A stretch of 64,000 bases of DNA from Rosistilla carotiformis (GTDB lineage: Bacteria > Planctomycetota > Planctomycetia > Pirellulales > Pirellulaceae): the NCBI RefSeq assembly GCF_007753095.1, contig NZ_CP036348.1, positions 6,177,411-6,241,410 on the forward strand, written 5' to 3'. The translations under genes were made by a program, and so were the position numbers. Each line of letters begins with the position of its first letter. The stretch's first letter is position 1. The notes under the pieces were generated by a model. The model was not told where the DNA came from. It ran no database searches and saw nothing but the letters and a program-made list of their open reading frames with translations. Shown here one piece after another: positions 47,550 to 55,397 of this stretch.

Positions 47550-48737
47550 TCAAAGCGTCTCGGTGAACAGCTTGTACGCTTTCAGTCGCATCGCTTCGGG
47601 GAAGTCGTGGTCGCAATCGGGATGTTCGACCTGCAAGCGATCCGCGGCGTCGTGCAGTTGATAAACCTTCTTTGCCGTGTCGGCGACTCGGTCGACGCTG
47701 TCGTGCTGGAAATTACTGTCGTGCAGCGGAGCGACGATCAGCATCGGGCGTGGAGCCAAGGCGGCGATCAGCTCATGAAAATCGAACGGGATCTCTTCCA
47801 GTCGGCCACGGTATTCGGCCAGCCGCGGCATGTAACGCGTCGAAGTCCATCCGCTTCCCAACTGCCAGACGGACGGCACACTGCCGTAGTAGTCGAGAAA
47901 AGAATCGAGTCCACAGCTGGAGACGATCGCCCGGATGCGAGGATCAAAAACAGCGGTATAGACCGCGTTGTGACCTCCCAGCGAATGGCCGATCGCACCA
48001 ATCGATTCCTTGCGAACATAGGGCAACGACTGCAGCAGATCGATCCCACGCATGTTGTCCCAAATCGCCTTCAGCGTCCCGCTGGTCCAACCCAACGCTT
48101 CGAGATCGGGTTGATAATTGGCCAGCAACGGATAGCTGGGAGCCAACGTGACGAAGCCGCGCTCGGCCAATTCGGCGGCGTATTGGCGATTCGCTCTGCC
48201 ACCAAGGCCCACCACAACTTTGTGGCCAACCGAATTGTCAGTCGGATGCAAACACAGGACCGCAGCGGCCGGCTTGGCGTCGTCGGCCAGCAGCGTCTTG
48301 GGGATCGAAAGGTAAGCCGGCACACGACTGCCCGGTTCGGATTGATACGTGATCAAACGGCGAACATAGTTACCGCAATCCTCTTCCGAATCGATGCGGA
48401 CGTCCAACGGCACCCGCTTCTCTTCGCCGGGCATCGCCCCCATGATCGCTTCCATCCCGGCCAGCACCTCGAGTCGGCGAGCTTCCCAATCGGCGGGCGA
48501 CTGAGCGGTTTGAATCGTTCCATCGGCCGCGCGGTAGGCCAAGATCTCGGTCTGTGGCAAGCGAGTTGGCGCTTCCGTCGCAGGCGGGGCTGCGGATGCC
48601 GGCGATTGAGCCGTCGCGGTCGCTGTTGCTGGGGATCGAGCTGCCGATCCGGACTGGGCTTGAGCTGCGGTCCAGTGACAAGGGAGCGAGAGCAAAGCGC
48701 AGCCGGCCAGGCGCATGAAAAGTCGAGAGGCATTCAT
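47550..48737 (-). CDS. Exported alpha/beta hydrolase (acetyl-xylan esterase/dienelactone hydrolase-like)
   Basis: 395 residues from ATG 48735-48737. Its signal peptide (MNASRLFMRLAGCALLSLPC...AAQAQS) is followed by an Ala/Thr-rich linker and an alpha/beta hydrolase domain: SVPAYLSIP-like RVPAYLSIPKTLL, VLCLHPTDNSVGH, the nucleophile elbow IGAIGHSLGGHNAVY, PMLIVAPLHDSNF and the late PDCDHDFP (His). It resembles acetyl-xylan esterases and other exported carbohydrate esterases. Its 5' leader and signal sequence recur at 53502-53600 as a remnant. It is convergent with the acuI-like gene (12 bases apart). Confidence 0.8.
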   Translation of the reverse strand: MNASRLFMRLAGCALLSLPCHWTAAQAQSGSAARSPATATATAQSPASAAPPATEAPTRLPQTEILAYRAADGTIQTAQSPADWEARRLEVLAGMEAIMGAMPGEEKRVPLDVRIDSEEDCGNYVRRLITYQSEPGSRVPAYLSIPKTLLADDAKPAAAVLCLHPTDNSVGHKVVVGLGGRANRQYAAELAERGFVTLAPSYPLLANYQPDLEALGWTSGTLKAIWDNMRGIDLLQSLPYVRKESIGAIGHSLGGHNAVYTAVFDPRIRAIVSSCGLDSFLDYYGSVPSVWQLGSGWTSTRYMPRLAEYRGRLEEIPFDFHELIAALAPRPMLIVAPLHDSNFQHDSVDRVADTAKKVYQLHDAADRLQVEHPDCDHDFPEAMRLKAYKLFTETL

Positions 48738-48760
48738 CAGGTGGGCTCCGAAAGGAGAGA
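48671..48760 (-). repeat. Leader/signal-peptide repeat, copy 1
   Basis: On the minus strand this covers the signal-peptide codons and 5' leader of the esterase gene. It matches 53508-53600 closely; for example GGGCTCCGAAAGGAGA is shared exactly, and CCAGTG-CAAGGGA-C-AGAGCAA-GCGC with single differences. In the leader CTCC-TTTC-GGAG can fold into a hairpin that would hide the GGAG ribosome binding site. Confidence 0.55.
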
Positions 48761-49112
48761 GGCGGGAAGTTTTGAAGTGCCCCTCATTGTACACGCCCGC
48801 CGGAGTCAAAACTTCAGCCGACAAAACGCGTCCCCTTCCTCGCGCCAACCGCCCGCGCTCAACACCACCGCTGCGGCGCTTCCCGTCGTTTTGGTTCAAG
48901 ATGCCCCCGGCTGTCCAATGGTTCGAACAGCCGCGGCGCACCGAACGGGCCGACCTCGTCATCGACCAAGACGACGTTCCGTTGCAGACCGGCTTCGTTA
49001 TCAACCGCACCCCATGCAGCTTGGCATCCACGATGCACAGCGGTGCGATGTGTTGGACGCCTATTTCGAGTGAGGGTGCGAACGCGTCGCGTTGAGAATG
49101 TGGAGCCCGGCT
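48738..49112. other. Intergenic region, no gene recognised
   Basis: About 375 bases between the esterase start and the nitrilase gene end, both leftward. The left edge holds the repeated leader and, near 48805-48828, a degraded version of the GGAGTC...CTTCAGCCG repeat seen at 53631-53699. Frames here (for example plus 48715-49095) are not convincingly coding. Confidence 0.4.
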
Positions 49113-50537
49113 TCATTCGGTTTCGGTTGGGGAGGCCGCTACCTCCGCTCGCTTTTCTTGCTCTCGCTCGTGGGGCAACCAGGGGCGATGTCGAGCAATC
49201 TCGGCCTTGAAGTCCCCTAGGCTGGACCAATACAGCGGTTGGTTCAAATCGACTTCGGCTACCGCGACGCTGCCCCACTGAGACGCTTGAGCAAGCGGTT
49301 GCCCATCGCGATCGTAGATGGCTGAGATCATCCAATTGGACGTTACGTCTGTGTACGTGCTGCTGATTACATAGGTATGGTTTTCACAGGCGCGGGCGGC
49401 ACCGAGCAACGGATTGCATCCCCACACCGGCCACGCGATCACCTCCGCCCCTCGGTTGCTCAATTCGCGAGCCACTTCGGGAAAGAATCCGTCATAACAA
49501 ACCATCATGCCGACTTTGCCAAATCGGGTTTCAAAAACGGGGTACTCGTCTCCGGGCATAACTCCAGATGCAATTTCACTTCGCGTCAAAGAAACTTTGC
49601 GGTATTTTCCCACCATCTCGCCTTCGGGCCCAAGCAGCACTGCGACGTTGTAAACCAAATGCCCCTCTCGCTCGTGTAGTCCCGCAGCGATGTACAGGTC
49701 ATACTTTTTTGCCAGTTCAGCAAAGTAGTTCGAAGTCGGCCCCGGCATCGATTCGGCGACCTCCGCAGAGCTTGAACCGGAGTGATATCCCGTTAATGTT
49801 TCGGGCAAGACCACCAGATCCGCATGCTGCTTGGCCGCTTCGGCAATCAGCGGTTCGAATTGCTCTCGTTTTTCTTTTGCAGTCTTCCCTGCGGCGGGAC
49901 GGTAGTGAATGGTCGCCAAGCGAACGACCCTCGGCTCCGCTGCGGCGGTTGGTTCGAAACAAACGTCGCTCCAAGCGATACGTGAGTGCGCTGGCCCCCA
50001 GCGAAAATGAAGTCCAATGACCGCCTCGGTAGCGGAGGAAGGAGCTCGATAGGTACCCGCAAGCTGAGTCCAGTCGTCAACGGTTTCGCCCTCGGCGGGA
50101 TATTCAGGTTCCGATCGCGGCTTCAAACCAGGTTGGTAGGAAACCATGCTAACGCGGTCTCGCATCGCGCGGCGACCGTCTTTGTCCAACCACGTCACGC
50201 TGGCGACTCCACTGCGCCGAACCACGTCGATTCCCCGGGTTTGACGCCATACCGAGAACTGGTAGTGCTGGCCACCTTGGATCTTGATTTTCGTTTCCCA
50301 GTGCCCCACCAAACCGCGACGATCATCCGCGGTAATCGTTAACTCACCCTTTCCGCTCCGCCCACCATCGTCGGTGGAAGCAAACAACGGCCGGATCTCG
50401 GCGCGTGGGGAAACGGGCGTCCAGGTCTCTGCAATCGATTGTTCGGCCGAACCGGACTGTTCGGCTGAACCGGGATCAGCTTGGGCAAACCAAGCTGAAA
50501 TCAACACAGCGAGGATCGACACAATGTTTATTCGCAT
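49113..50537 (-). CDS. Exported nitrilase-family hydrolase with N-terminal beta domain
   Basis: 474 residues from ATG 50535-50537. A signal peptide ([20 protein letters not shown]) is followed by a beta-rich domain (about 45-200; [57 protein letters not shown]) that looks like a carbohydrate-binding jelly roll, and a carbon-nitrogen hydrolase domain (about 205-455). The triad is in [13 protein letters not shown] (Glu), [11 protein letters not shown] (Lys) and [16 protein letters not shown] (Cys). It should cleave an amide or nitrile outside the cytoplasm, perhaps in an amidated or N-acetylated polymer. It may be the distal gene of no operon; the MITE-like element begins about 200 bases upstream of its start. 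Confidence 0.82.
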   Translation of the reverse strand: MRINIVSILAVLISAWFAQADPGSAEQSGSAEQSIAETWTPVSPRAEIRPLFASTDDGGRSGKGELTITADDRRGLVGHWETKIKIQGGQHYQFSVWRQTRGIDVVRRSGVASVTWLDKDGRRAMRDRVSMVSYQPGLKPRSEPEYPAEGETVDDWTQLAGTYRAPSSATEAVIGLHFRWGPAHSRIAWSDVCFEPTAAAEPRVVRLATIHYRPAAGKTAKEKREQFEPLIAEAAKQHADLVVLPETLTGYHSGSSSAEVAESMPGPTSNYFAELAKKYDLYIAAGLHEREGHLVYNVAVLLGPEGEMVGKYRKVSLTRSEIASGVMPGDEYPVFETRFGKVGMMVCYDGFFPEVARELSNRGAEVIAWPVWGCNPLLGAARACENHTYVISSTYTDVTSNWMISAIYDRDGQPLAQASQWGSVAVAEVDLNQPLYWSSLGDFKAEIARHRPWLPHEREQEKRAEVAASPTETE

Positions 50538-50741
50538 AACGGACCTTGCACGAAAACGAGAGGGCGTCCGGGGGACTCTTTGGATTAAACTGAAAACCGT
50601 GAGCTAGCAGCACTGGCCGCGTTTTTTCCAAAGGCTTTCGGAGATGCGCTCAATCATAGCCCATCGCGCGATGCGACTAAAGCAAGTAGACGCATTGCGG
50701 CTCGCGCATCGCAAAGCACTAGAGCTGGACTCGTTTAGGTA

Positions 50742-50886
50742 CAATACCGTTCAACGAAGCGTAGTGGACGAGGCTACGAGTCCTTTTGCACGCATCAGAC
50801 CAAATCGCTGGGACTCGTAACCTCGTCCACTACATCACGCCGCTAATTCTTGCGACGGTCCGAGGCTCCTTCGTTGAACGGTATTG
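50742..50886. mobile_element. MITE-like element with 18-bp terminal inverted repeats
   Basis: A 145-bp non-coding element. Its ends CAATACCGTTCAACGAAG (50742-50759) and CTTCGTTGAACGGTATTG (50869-50886) are perfect inverted repeats. Inside, GTAGTGGACGAGGCTACGAG... (50761-50783) pairs with 50811-50833 at 22 of 23 positions. It is flanked by the 10-base direct repeat CGTTTAGGTA (50732-50741 and 50887-50896), as expected for target duplication. It has no transposase and would need one in trans. It inserted just upstream of an IS3-type remnant. I do not recognise it as a named element. Confidence 0.75.
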
Positions 50887-50955
50887 CGTTTAGGTAGTGA
50901 CCCTGATCCCGGACATGCTGAGGACTTAGAATTGCCGTTCAAGGAGATTGTCGGA

Positions 50956-51153
50956 ATGAGCAAGAAGCCACTCCAGGGCACCAACAAAGCACGACGTCCG
51001 TTCCCCGATCAATTCAAGAAAGCTGCAGTTCAGATGCTGTTCGATGGCCATACCGCGAGTTCAATCGTCGACCGTCTCGGCCTGGGGCAAAAGGTGGGGG
51101 ACTTTTTTTCGAGGGAGTCACGCTCCGATGGCAGCTTGCGCGGACGTCCATGA
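50956..51153 (+). pseudogene. IS3-family transposase OrfA, truncated
   Basis: From ATG 50956, with AAGGAG at 50941-50946, the frame begins MSKKPLQGTNKARRPFPDQF, followed by KKAAVQMLFDGHTASSIVDRLGLG. That is the helix-turn-helix start of an IS3/IS911-type OrfA, which normally runs to 90-110 residues. After residue 46 similarity stops (KVGDFFSRESRSDGSLRGRP is not OrfA-like) and no OrfB with a DDE domain follows, so this is a 5' fragment. The next 230 bases hold no recognisable gene and are probably scrambled element DNA. Confidence 0.7.
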
Positions 51154-51380
51154 GGGCATAAACCTAAAACGATTTATGAAGGCAATGCGATCAAAGAAGT
51201 TAGACCTAAATGGTTACAGCGGCTACCAAGCGTACTGTATGATTCCCAACCTCCACCGACCTTGCGGTGAGCGGAGACTCATTTTCCGGACTGTCGATTC
51301 ATCGTTAGGATGGCAGGCTGTGCATCGTCCGAGAGCGGCGTGGTCTTGGTGCCGCCCTGCTCTATCAGCCAATTTCACTT

Positions 51381-53399
51381 ATGAACCACATCCGGCTTAA
51401 TCCGAAGGACAGCGTTGTGCACCGAGTTTTTTCCTGCGTTCTAGTACTGACCGTTCTAATGTCGTCCGTCCATGCAGACGACGTTGGCCCGCTGGCGCCG
51501 AAAGAACTTCTTGCGCTCACGGCGGAAGCCACTGTCCAATTGCAGCATGCTCAGGAGATGGGGGCGATCGAGATTGCGCCGGTGCATCTGCCGACAGATT
51601 CTGCGGGTGACTGCAATCACCTGGGCTGGCCAATTGCAACGATGACCGGCGATACCATTGTGGTCATGCATCGCCGAATTCCGGGTCACAAGGCCAAGGG
51701 GGCGGGCAGCCCGGATCCGAAAATGTCTTATGGCATTGTGCTGCGAAGTGATGATGGTGGAAAGTCATGGTCGCCTCCGTATGACCTCCGCGATTGCATG
51801 ACTTCGGAAGATCGTTTGCGGGGTGGAGTTGTGCCGTTGTCGCACCGAGCCAAATTTGACAAGAGCAACAAGTCAACGCTCGGGTACAAGGTTCATCTGC
51901 ATGCAATCGGTACAACCCGCGACGGAGCGGTCGTGGCGATCAATAACCATGGTGTGTTCCGGTCCGACGATCGGGGCCGCACGTGGAAACACTTTCCAAA
52001 AGCGTTACGCGACGACAATTTCCCACATCAGATCGTGAACCTTGGGCCCCGGATTCTGGATCATCCCGAGCGTGGGCTGATGGCATTTGGCAACTGGTTC
52101 GGAGAAGCAGATACCTACCACAAGCTCAGCAACAAATTGGTGACGCTGACGTCCGCGGATGGAGGAGCCAACTGGTCGGTTGAAGAACACGACGTTGGGT
52201 TTCCCCAGTACGAACCGTCGGTCCTGATGCACGAAAACCGCTTCCTGTCGGTTACTCGCGACCAAACAAAGGTCCGATCCCACAAGCAGATGGACTGGGC
52301 ACTGAACAGTCCTCCCACGATCCTGGATACCAATCTGAAAGATCCACGATTGGTAGATACTGTCGACTTCAGTTTCAATCCGGTCACGAAGCGATTCGAA
52401 ATGGTTCGATCCGAACGGCATCGGATGGAACTATGGCTATGGAGCATGGCGCCAGGCGATTGGGGCAGCGGGAATTGGCGACGCGAATGTCGCCTGCTGG
52501 CCAGAGAGGGAACGTTTTATTCAACCGCTGACGGCTTTCATCCGGCCGGAGCTGTGATCGATGTCAAACGCGGCGTGCAACACGTGTTCGTCTATGCCGG
52601 CCACCCCAACGGCCCGGCCGGCGTTTTTCGGCTCACCCGCACCTTGGATACCCCGAGACTCAAAACCGTGCTCGACACGACGCCTCAGGTCCGCACACCC
52701 ACGCCGTTAACCGAAGGCGGTATTGTGATGACCTTCGACGACCGCAATTTCAACGACTGGGTGAAGGCGTTACCATTGTTCGATGAATTTGGCGTCAAAG
52801 CGACGTTTTTCATCAGTGGAGAGATTGACGGCCCCGCGCGGCGGGCCATCCAACAACTCACCGAACATGGACATGCCATTGGATCTCACAGTGTCAATCA
52901 CTTGAAAGCGGTTGAGTACTTTGAGACGAAATCGCCGGAAGCATTTATGCAACGCGAAATCGATCCACAGATGAAAGCGTTCAAGGCGGCGGGCGTTGCG
53001 CCGGTGTCGTTTGCGTACCCCATGAGCCGCAACAACGCCGCAACCAACGAGAAGCTGCTGGAAGCGTTTCGGCACCTGCGGACGGGCAAAGGCATTGCGG
53101 CTGGCACAGCACTCCGTGAAGACGACGCCTTTTTTGTGCCGGCGGCGAAGATCGCTGAACACGGTTGCCTGTACGGCCAGGGAATCGACTATGCTCCGCT
53201 GCGACCGGACCGCACGTACGAACAGCTTGACGGAGCGTTTCAGCGGGCTGCGGAGAACCGAGAAATCATCGTGTTATACGCACACCGGATCAGCGAATCG
53301 GGCAGAGGCCATTTTGTAACTCCCGAAGCACTAACCCGCATCTTCCGCAAAGCCAATGAACTGGGACTAAGGTTCTACACGTTTGACGAACTTCCGTAG
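51381..53399 (+). CDS. Exported sialidase-like propeller fused to NodB polysaccharide deacetylase
   Basis: 672 residues from ATG 51381. An N-terminal signal (HRVFSCVLVLTVLMSSVHA, 14-32) is followed by a sialidase-like beta-propeller (about 60-430) with three Asp-boxes: SDDGGKSW (123-130), SDDRGRTW (195-202) and SADGGANW (258-265). Residues about 447-672 form a NodB domain of carbohydrate esterase family 4: GIVMTFDDRNFNDW (metal Asp454), KATFFISG, IGSHSVNHL (His503, His507) and FAYPMSRN. Such an enzyme could bind or trim a glycan with one half and de-N-acetylate it with the other; catalytic residues of the propeller were not identified. It is surrounded by mobile-element remains, which suggests horizontal arrival. 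Confidence 0.85.
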   Translation: MNHIRLNPKDSVVHRVFSCVLVLTVLMSSVHADDVGPLAPKELLALTAEATVQLQHAQEMGAIEIAPVHLPTDSAGDCNHLGWPIATMTGDTIVVMHRRIPGHKAKGAGSPDPKMSYGIVLRSDDGGKSWSPPYDLRDCMTSEDRLRGGVVPLSHRAKFDKSNKSTLGYKVHLHAIGTTRDGAVVAINNHGVFRSDDRGRTWKHFPKALRDDNFPHQIVNLGPRILDHPERGLMAFGNWFGEADTYHKLSNKLVTLTSADGGANWSVEEHDVGFPQYEPSVLMHENRFLSVTRDQTKVRSHKQMDWALNSPPTILDTNLKDPRLVDTVDFSFNPVTKRFEMVRSERHRMELWLWSMAPGDWGSGNWRRECRLLAREGTFYSTADGFHPAGAVIDVKRGVQHVFVYAGHPNGPAGVFRLTRTLDTPRLKTVLDTTPQVRTPTPLTEGGIVMTFDDRNFNDWVKALPLFDEFGVKATFFISGEIDGPARRAIQQLTEHGHAIGSHSVNHLKAVEYFETKSPEAFMQREIDPQMKAFKAAGVAPVSFAYPMSRNNAATNEKLLEAFRHLRTGKGIAAGTALREDDAFFVPAAKIAEHGCLYGQGIDYAPLRPDRTYEQLDGAFQRAAENREIIVLYAHRISESGRGHFVTPEALTRIFRKANELGLRFYTFDELP

Positions 53400-53572
53400 A
53401 ATCGGCTTCGACGGAAGCGGTTGACGCGTAAAAAGGTGTCATTCCGTCCCGACACCTTTGATGCGCTCAACTTCGGAGTGTCCGTGTTTGATTGTTGTGC
53501 AGCAGCCCAGTGGCAAGGGAACAAGAGCAAGGCGCTGCTGGCGGCAAGATTCCAAAACGAGTTGAATTTCAT
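53400..53572 (-). pseudogene. Signal-peptide remnant of an exported protein gene
   Basis: Leftward from ATG 53570-53572 the frame gives MKFNSFWNLAASSALLLFPC and HWAAAQQSNTDTPK, a signal peptide clearly akin to that of the esterase at 47550 (SLPCHWTAAQAQS), with the same upstream leader. After about 30 residues it turns into unrelated sequence and runs into the end of the sialidase-NodB gene. No mature domain remains, so it is a decayed or interrupted gene. Confidence 0.6.
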
Positions 53573-53630
53573 CAGACGGGCTCCGAAAGGAGAAAGGCGG
53601 GATCTTTAAACTGCCTCCCATTCAACACCG

Positions 53631-53699
53631 GCTGGAGTCGAGGCTTCAGCCGAAACCGTGTGAGTCCCTGTCCGTTGCGGCTGAAGCCTCGACTCCAGC
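53631..53699. repeat. 22-bp inverted repeat downstream of the PQQ-propeller gene
   Basis: The 22 bases at 53631-53652 (core GGAGTCGAGGCTTCAGCCG) are exactly complementary to 53678-53699, with a 25-base loop. The right arm ends 14 bases past the stop of the leftward propeller gene, so it may act as its terminator. A decayed match near 48805-48828 suggests that it is a dispersed repeat. Confidence 0.6.
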
Positions 53700-53712
53700 G
53701 CGGCGGACACGT

Positions 53713-55038
53713 TCAATTTTCGTGGGGCTCGCCGATGCAGTAGAGCATTTCTTGTCGCTGGGGGCCGTCGCCTTGGCCGACGCGGAAGTAGATCCGACCG
53801 CCGCAGATCGTGGGTGTTGCGTAGGCGTCGGTGCCCAGTCGATTCTTGGCGAGTTCGATATAGTCCGAACTGTCGGCTGCAAAAACGGTACAGGTGCCGT
53901 CGTCGGCGGTGGCAAATAATTTGTCACCAGCGAGCACAAGGGCGCTGCTGAAATTGCCTCCCAGTCGCTTCTTCCACATCTGAGCTCCCGTTTCAGCGTC
54001 CCAGCGAAACCCGATCCCTTGATCGCTGACGGCATACAAGAAGCCATCGCTGACCAGCATCGAAGGTTCGTAAAGCTTGGTTCGGTTGCTCCAGACTTCG
54101 GTCGCATCTCCATCGACGCGGATGCACAGCGTGTGCGAATCGGGATAGCCGCCGCTGGCGTAGACATGATTTGCGTCCCAGACCACCGTGCCGCAAGTCG
54201 CTTCGCTGGTTCCGGGGACCGACCAGTTTTCTTCGCCGGTGGCCGGGTCGTAGCTGGTCACGGCATCGCCGCCGGTGATCAGCAATTGATCCTTGCCATC
54301 GACATGACCAACGATCGGCGAAGAGTAGGTCGAGACGGCGCCGCGGCGTTTCCGCCAGATCGGTTCGCCCGTCGATCGATCCAACGCCGCGATGTAGCCT
54401 CCGCCGCGATTATCGGCGGCGATGATCACCGAGGCCTTGTAGATCAATGGCGACGGTGCGTATCCGAATTTTGAGTTGAAGGCGCCGACCGTCGTTTGCC
54501 ACGCGATTTCGCCGTCGATGGAAAGTGCGGTCACGTGAATCGCATCGTGGTGCAAGAAGGCTGCAAAAACGTGTTCGCCATCACACGCTAGCGTGCTGTT
54601 GGCTTGCGTCCCCTTGGCATGAACCTCTCGCGTGAAACCACCCTGATTGACTTGCGTCTGCCAGCGTTGCTGACCGCTGGATCGATCCAACGCGACGACA
54701 AACTGAGTCTCGGCCCGTTCGTCGGCGGAAGCCAAGAAGACCTGATCGCCAACGACCGTGGGGGACGCATGGCCGCGGCCGGGAACCTTTGCCTTCCAGA
54801 TCACGTTTTCGGTTTCGCTCCACCGCATCGGCACCTCTTGATCGGCGGCGATCCCATTGCCACTGGGGCCGCGCCAGCTGTTCCAATCCGCTTCCGATAC
54901 GACGATCGGCGCGGCGGCGGTATCGTCTTGATCGACGCGACCGGAGATCTCTTCGACTGGCACCTTTTTGGAAGAACAGCCCGCCAGCGCGAGCAACGCA
55001 ATCGACATGAGTCGCATGTGAAAAGGCATCCGGTGCAT
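53713..55038 (-). CDS. PQQ-binding-like beta-propeller lipoprotein
   Basis: 441 residues from ATG 55036-55038, with CGAGGAGC upstream. The start MHRMPFHMRLMSIALLALAG is followed by the lipobox cysteine (LAGCSSKK). Repeated blades follow: WRGPSGNGIAADQEVPMRW, VVALDRSSGQQRWQTQV, YIAALDRSTGEPIWRKRR, TSYDPATGEENWSVPG, FRWDAETGAQMWKKR and CTVFAADSSDY. These quinoprotein-like repeats are typical of BamB-like and planctomycete outer propeller proteins. True PQQ binding and dehydrogenase activity are not indicated. It probably sits on the outer or cytoplasmic membrane as a binding scaffold. Confidence 0.85.
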   Translation of the reverse strand: MHRMPFHMRLMSIALLALAGCSSKKVPVEEISGRVDQDDTAAAPIVVSEADWNSWRGPSGNGIAADQEVPMRWSETENVIWKAKVPGRGHASPTVVGDQVFLASADERAETQFVVALDRSSGQQRWQTQVNQGGFTREVHAKGTQANSTLACDGEHVFAAFLHHDAIHVTALSIDGEIAWQTTVGAFNSKFGYAPSPLIYKASVIIAADNRGGGYIAALDRSTGEPIWRKRRGAVSTYSSPIVGHVDGKDQLLITGGDAVTSYDPATGEENWSVPGTSEATCGTVVWDANHVYASGGYPDSHTLCIRVDGDATEVWSNRTKLYEPSMLVSDGFLYAVSDQGIGFRWDAETGAQMWKKRLGGNFSSALVLAGDKLFATADDGTCTVFAADSSDYIELAKNRLGTDAYATPTICGGRIYFRVGQGDGPQRQEMLYCIGEPHEN

Positions 55039-55397
55039 CGATAGCTCCTCGGGGCGTGTAGATAGGTGTGACGCAAGTACGTTCAACCAGCCTAAAGGAT
55101 CATCGCTCGCGAGAACATCAGACCGGGCATGGAGTAAACCTCTGCGATGTTGCCTTCATATTGGAGCAAACTCTGCGACTCCGCGACTCTGCGGCAAACC
55201 ATCCCCCAACTGCCATGCGACAGTCGACGGAAGGCCCGTCGAAACTCTTTGCCCCCGAACCGGACGCGCGGATAGTGGAAGATACCTACGCAAACCGACG
55301 GCACAAAGGCACCGGAATGGACCGTAGCGGGCTGATTTGATTAGAATGAGGTTCTGCCCGTCGTCTCCCATACCCATCCCCACCAATAGCTTCCCGC
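55039..55397. other. Divergent intergenic region
   Basis: About 359 bases between the propeller lipoprotein (leftward) and the DUF1549 gene (rightward). Both promoters should be here. I see no RNA gene, repeat or clear promoter match; frames crossing it look non-coding. Confidence 0.4.

Noticed and set aside
50742-50886. Inverted repeats read as a rho-independent terminator of the nitrilase-type gene
   Set aside because: It lies upstream, not downstream, of that leftward gene and has 18-bp ends with flanking direct repeats, which fits an insertion better.
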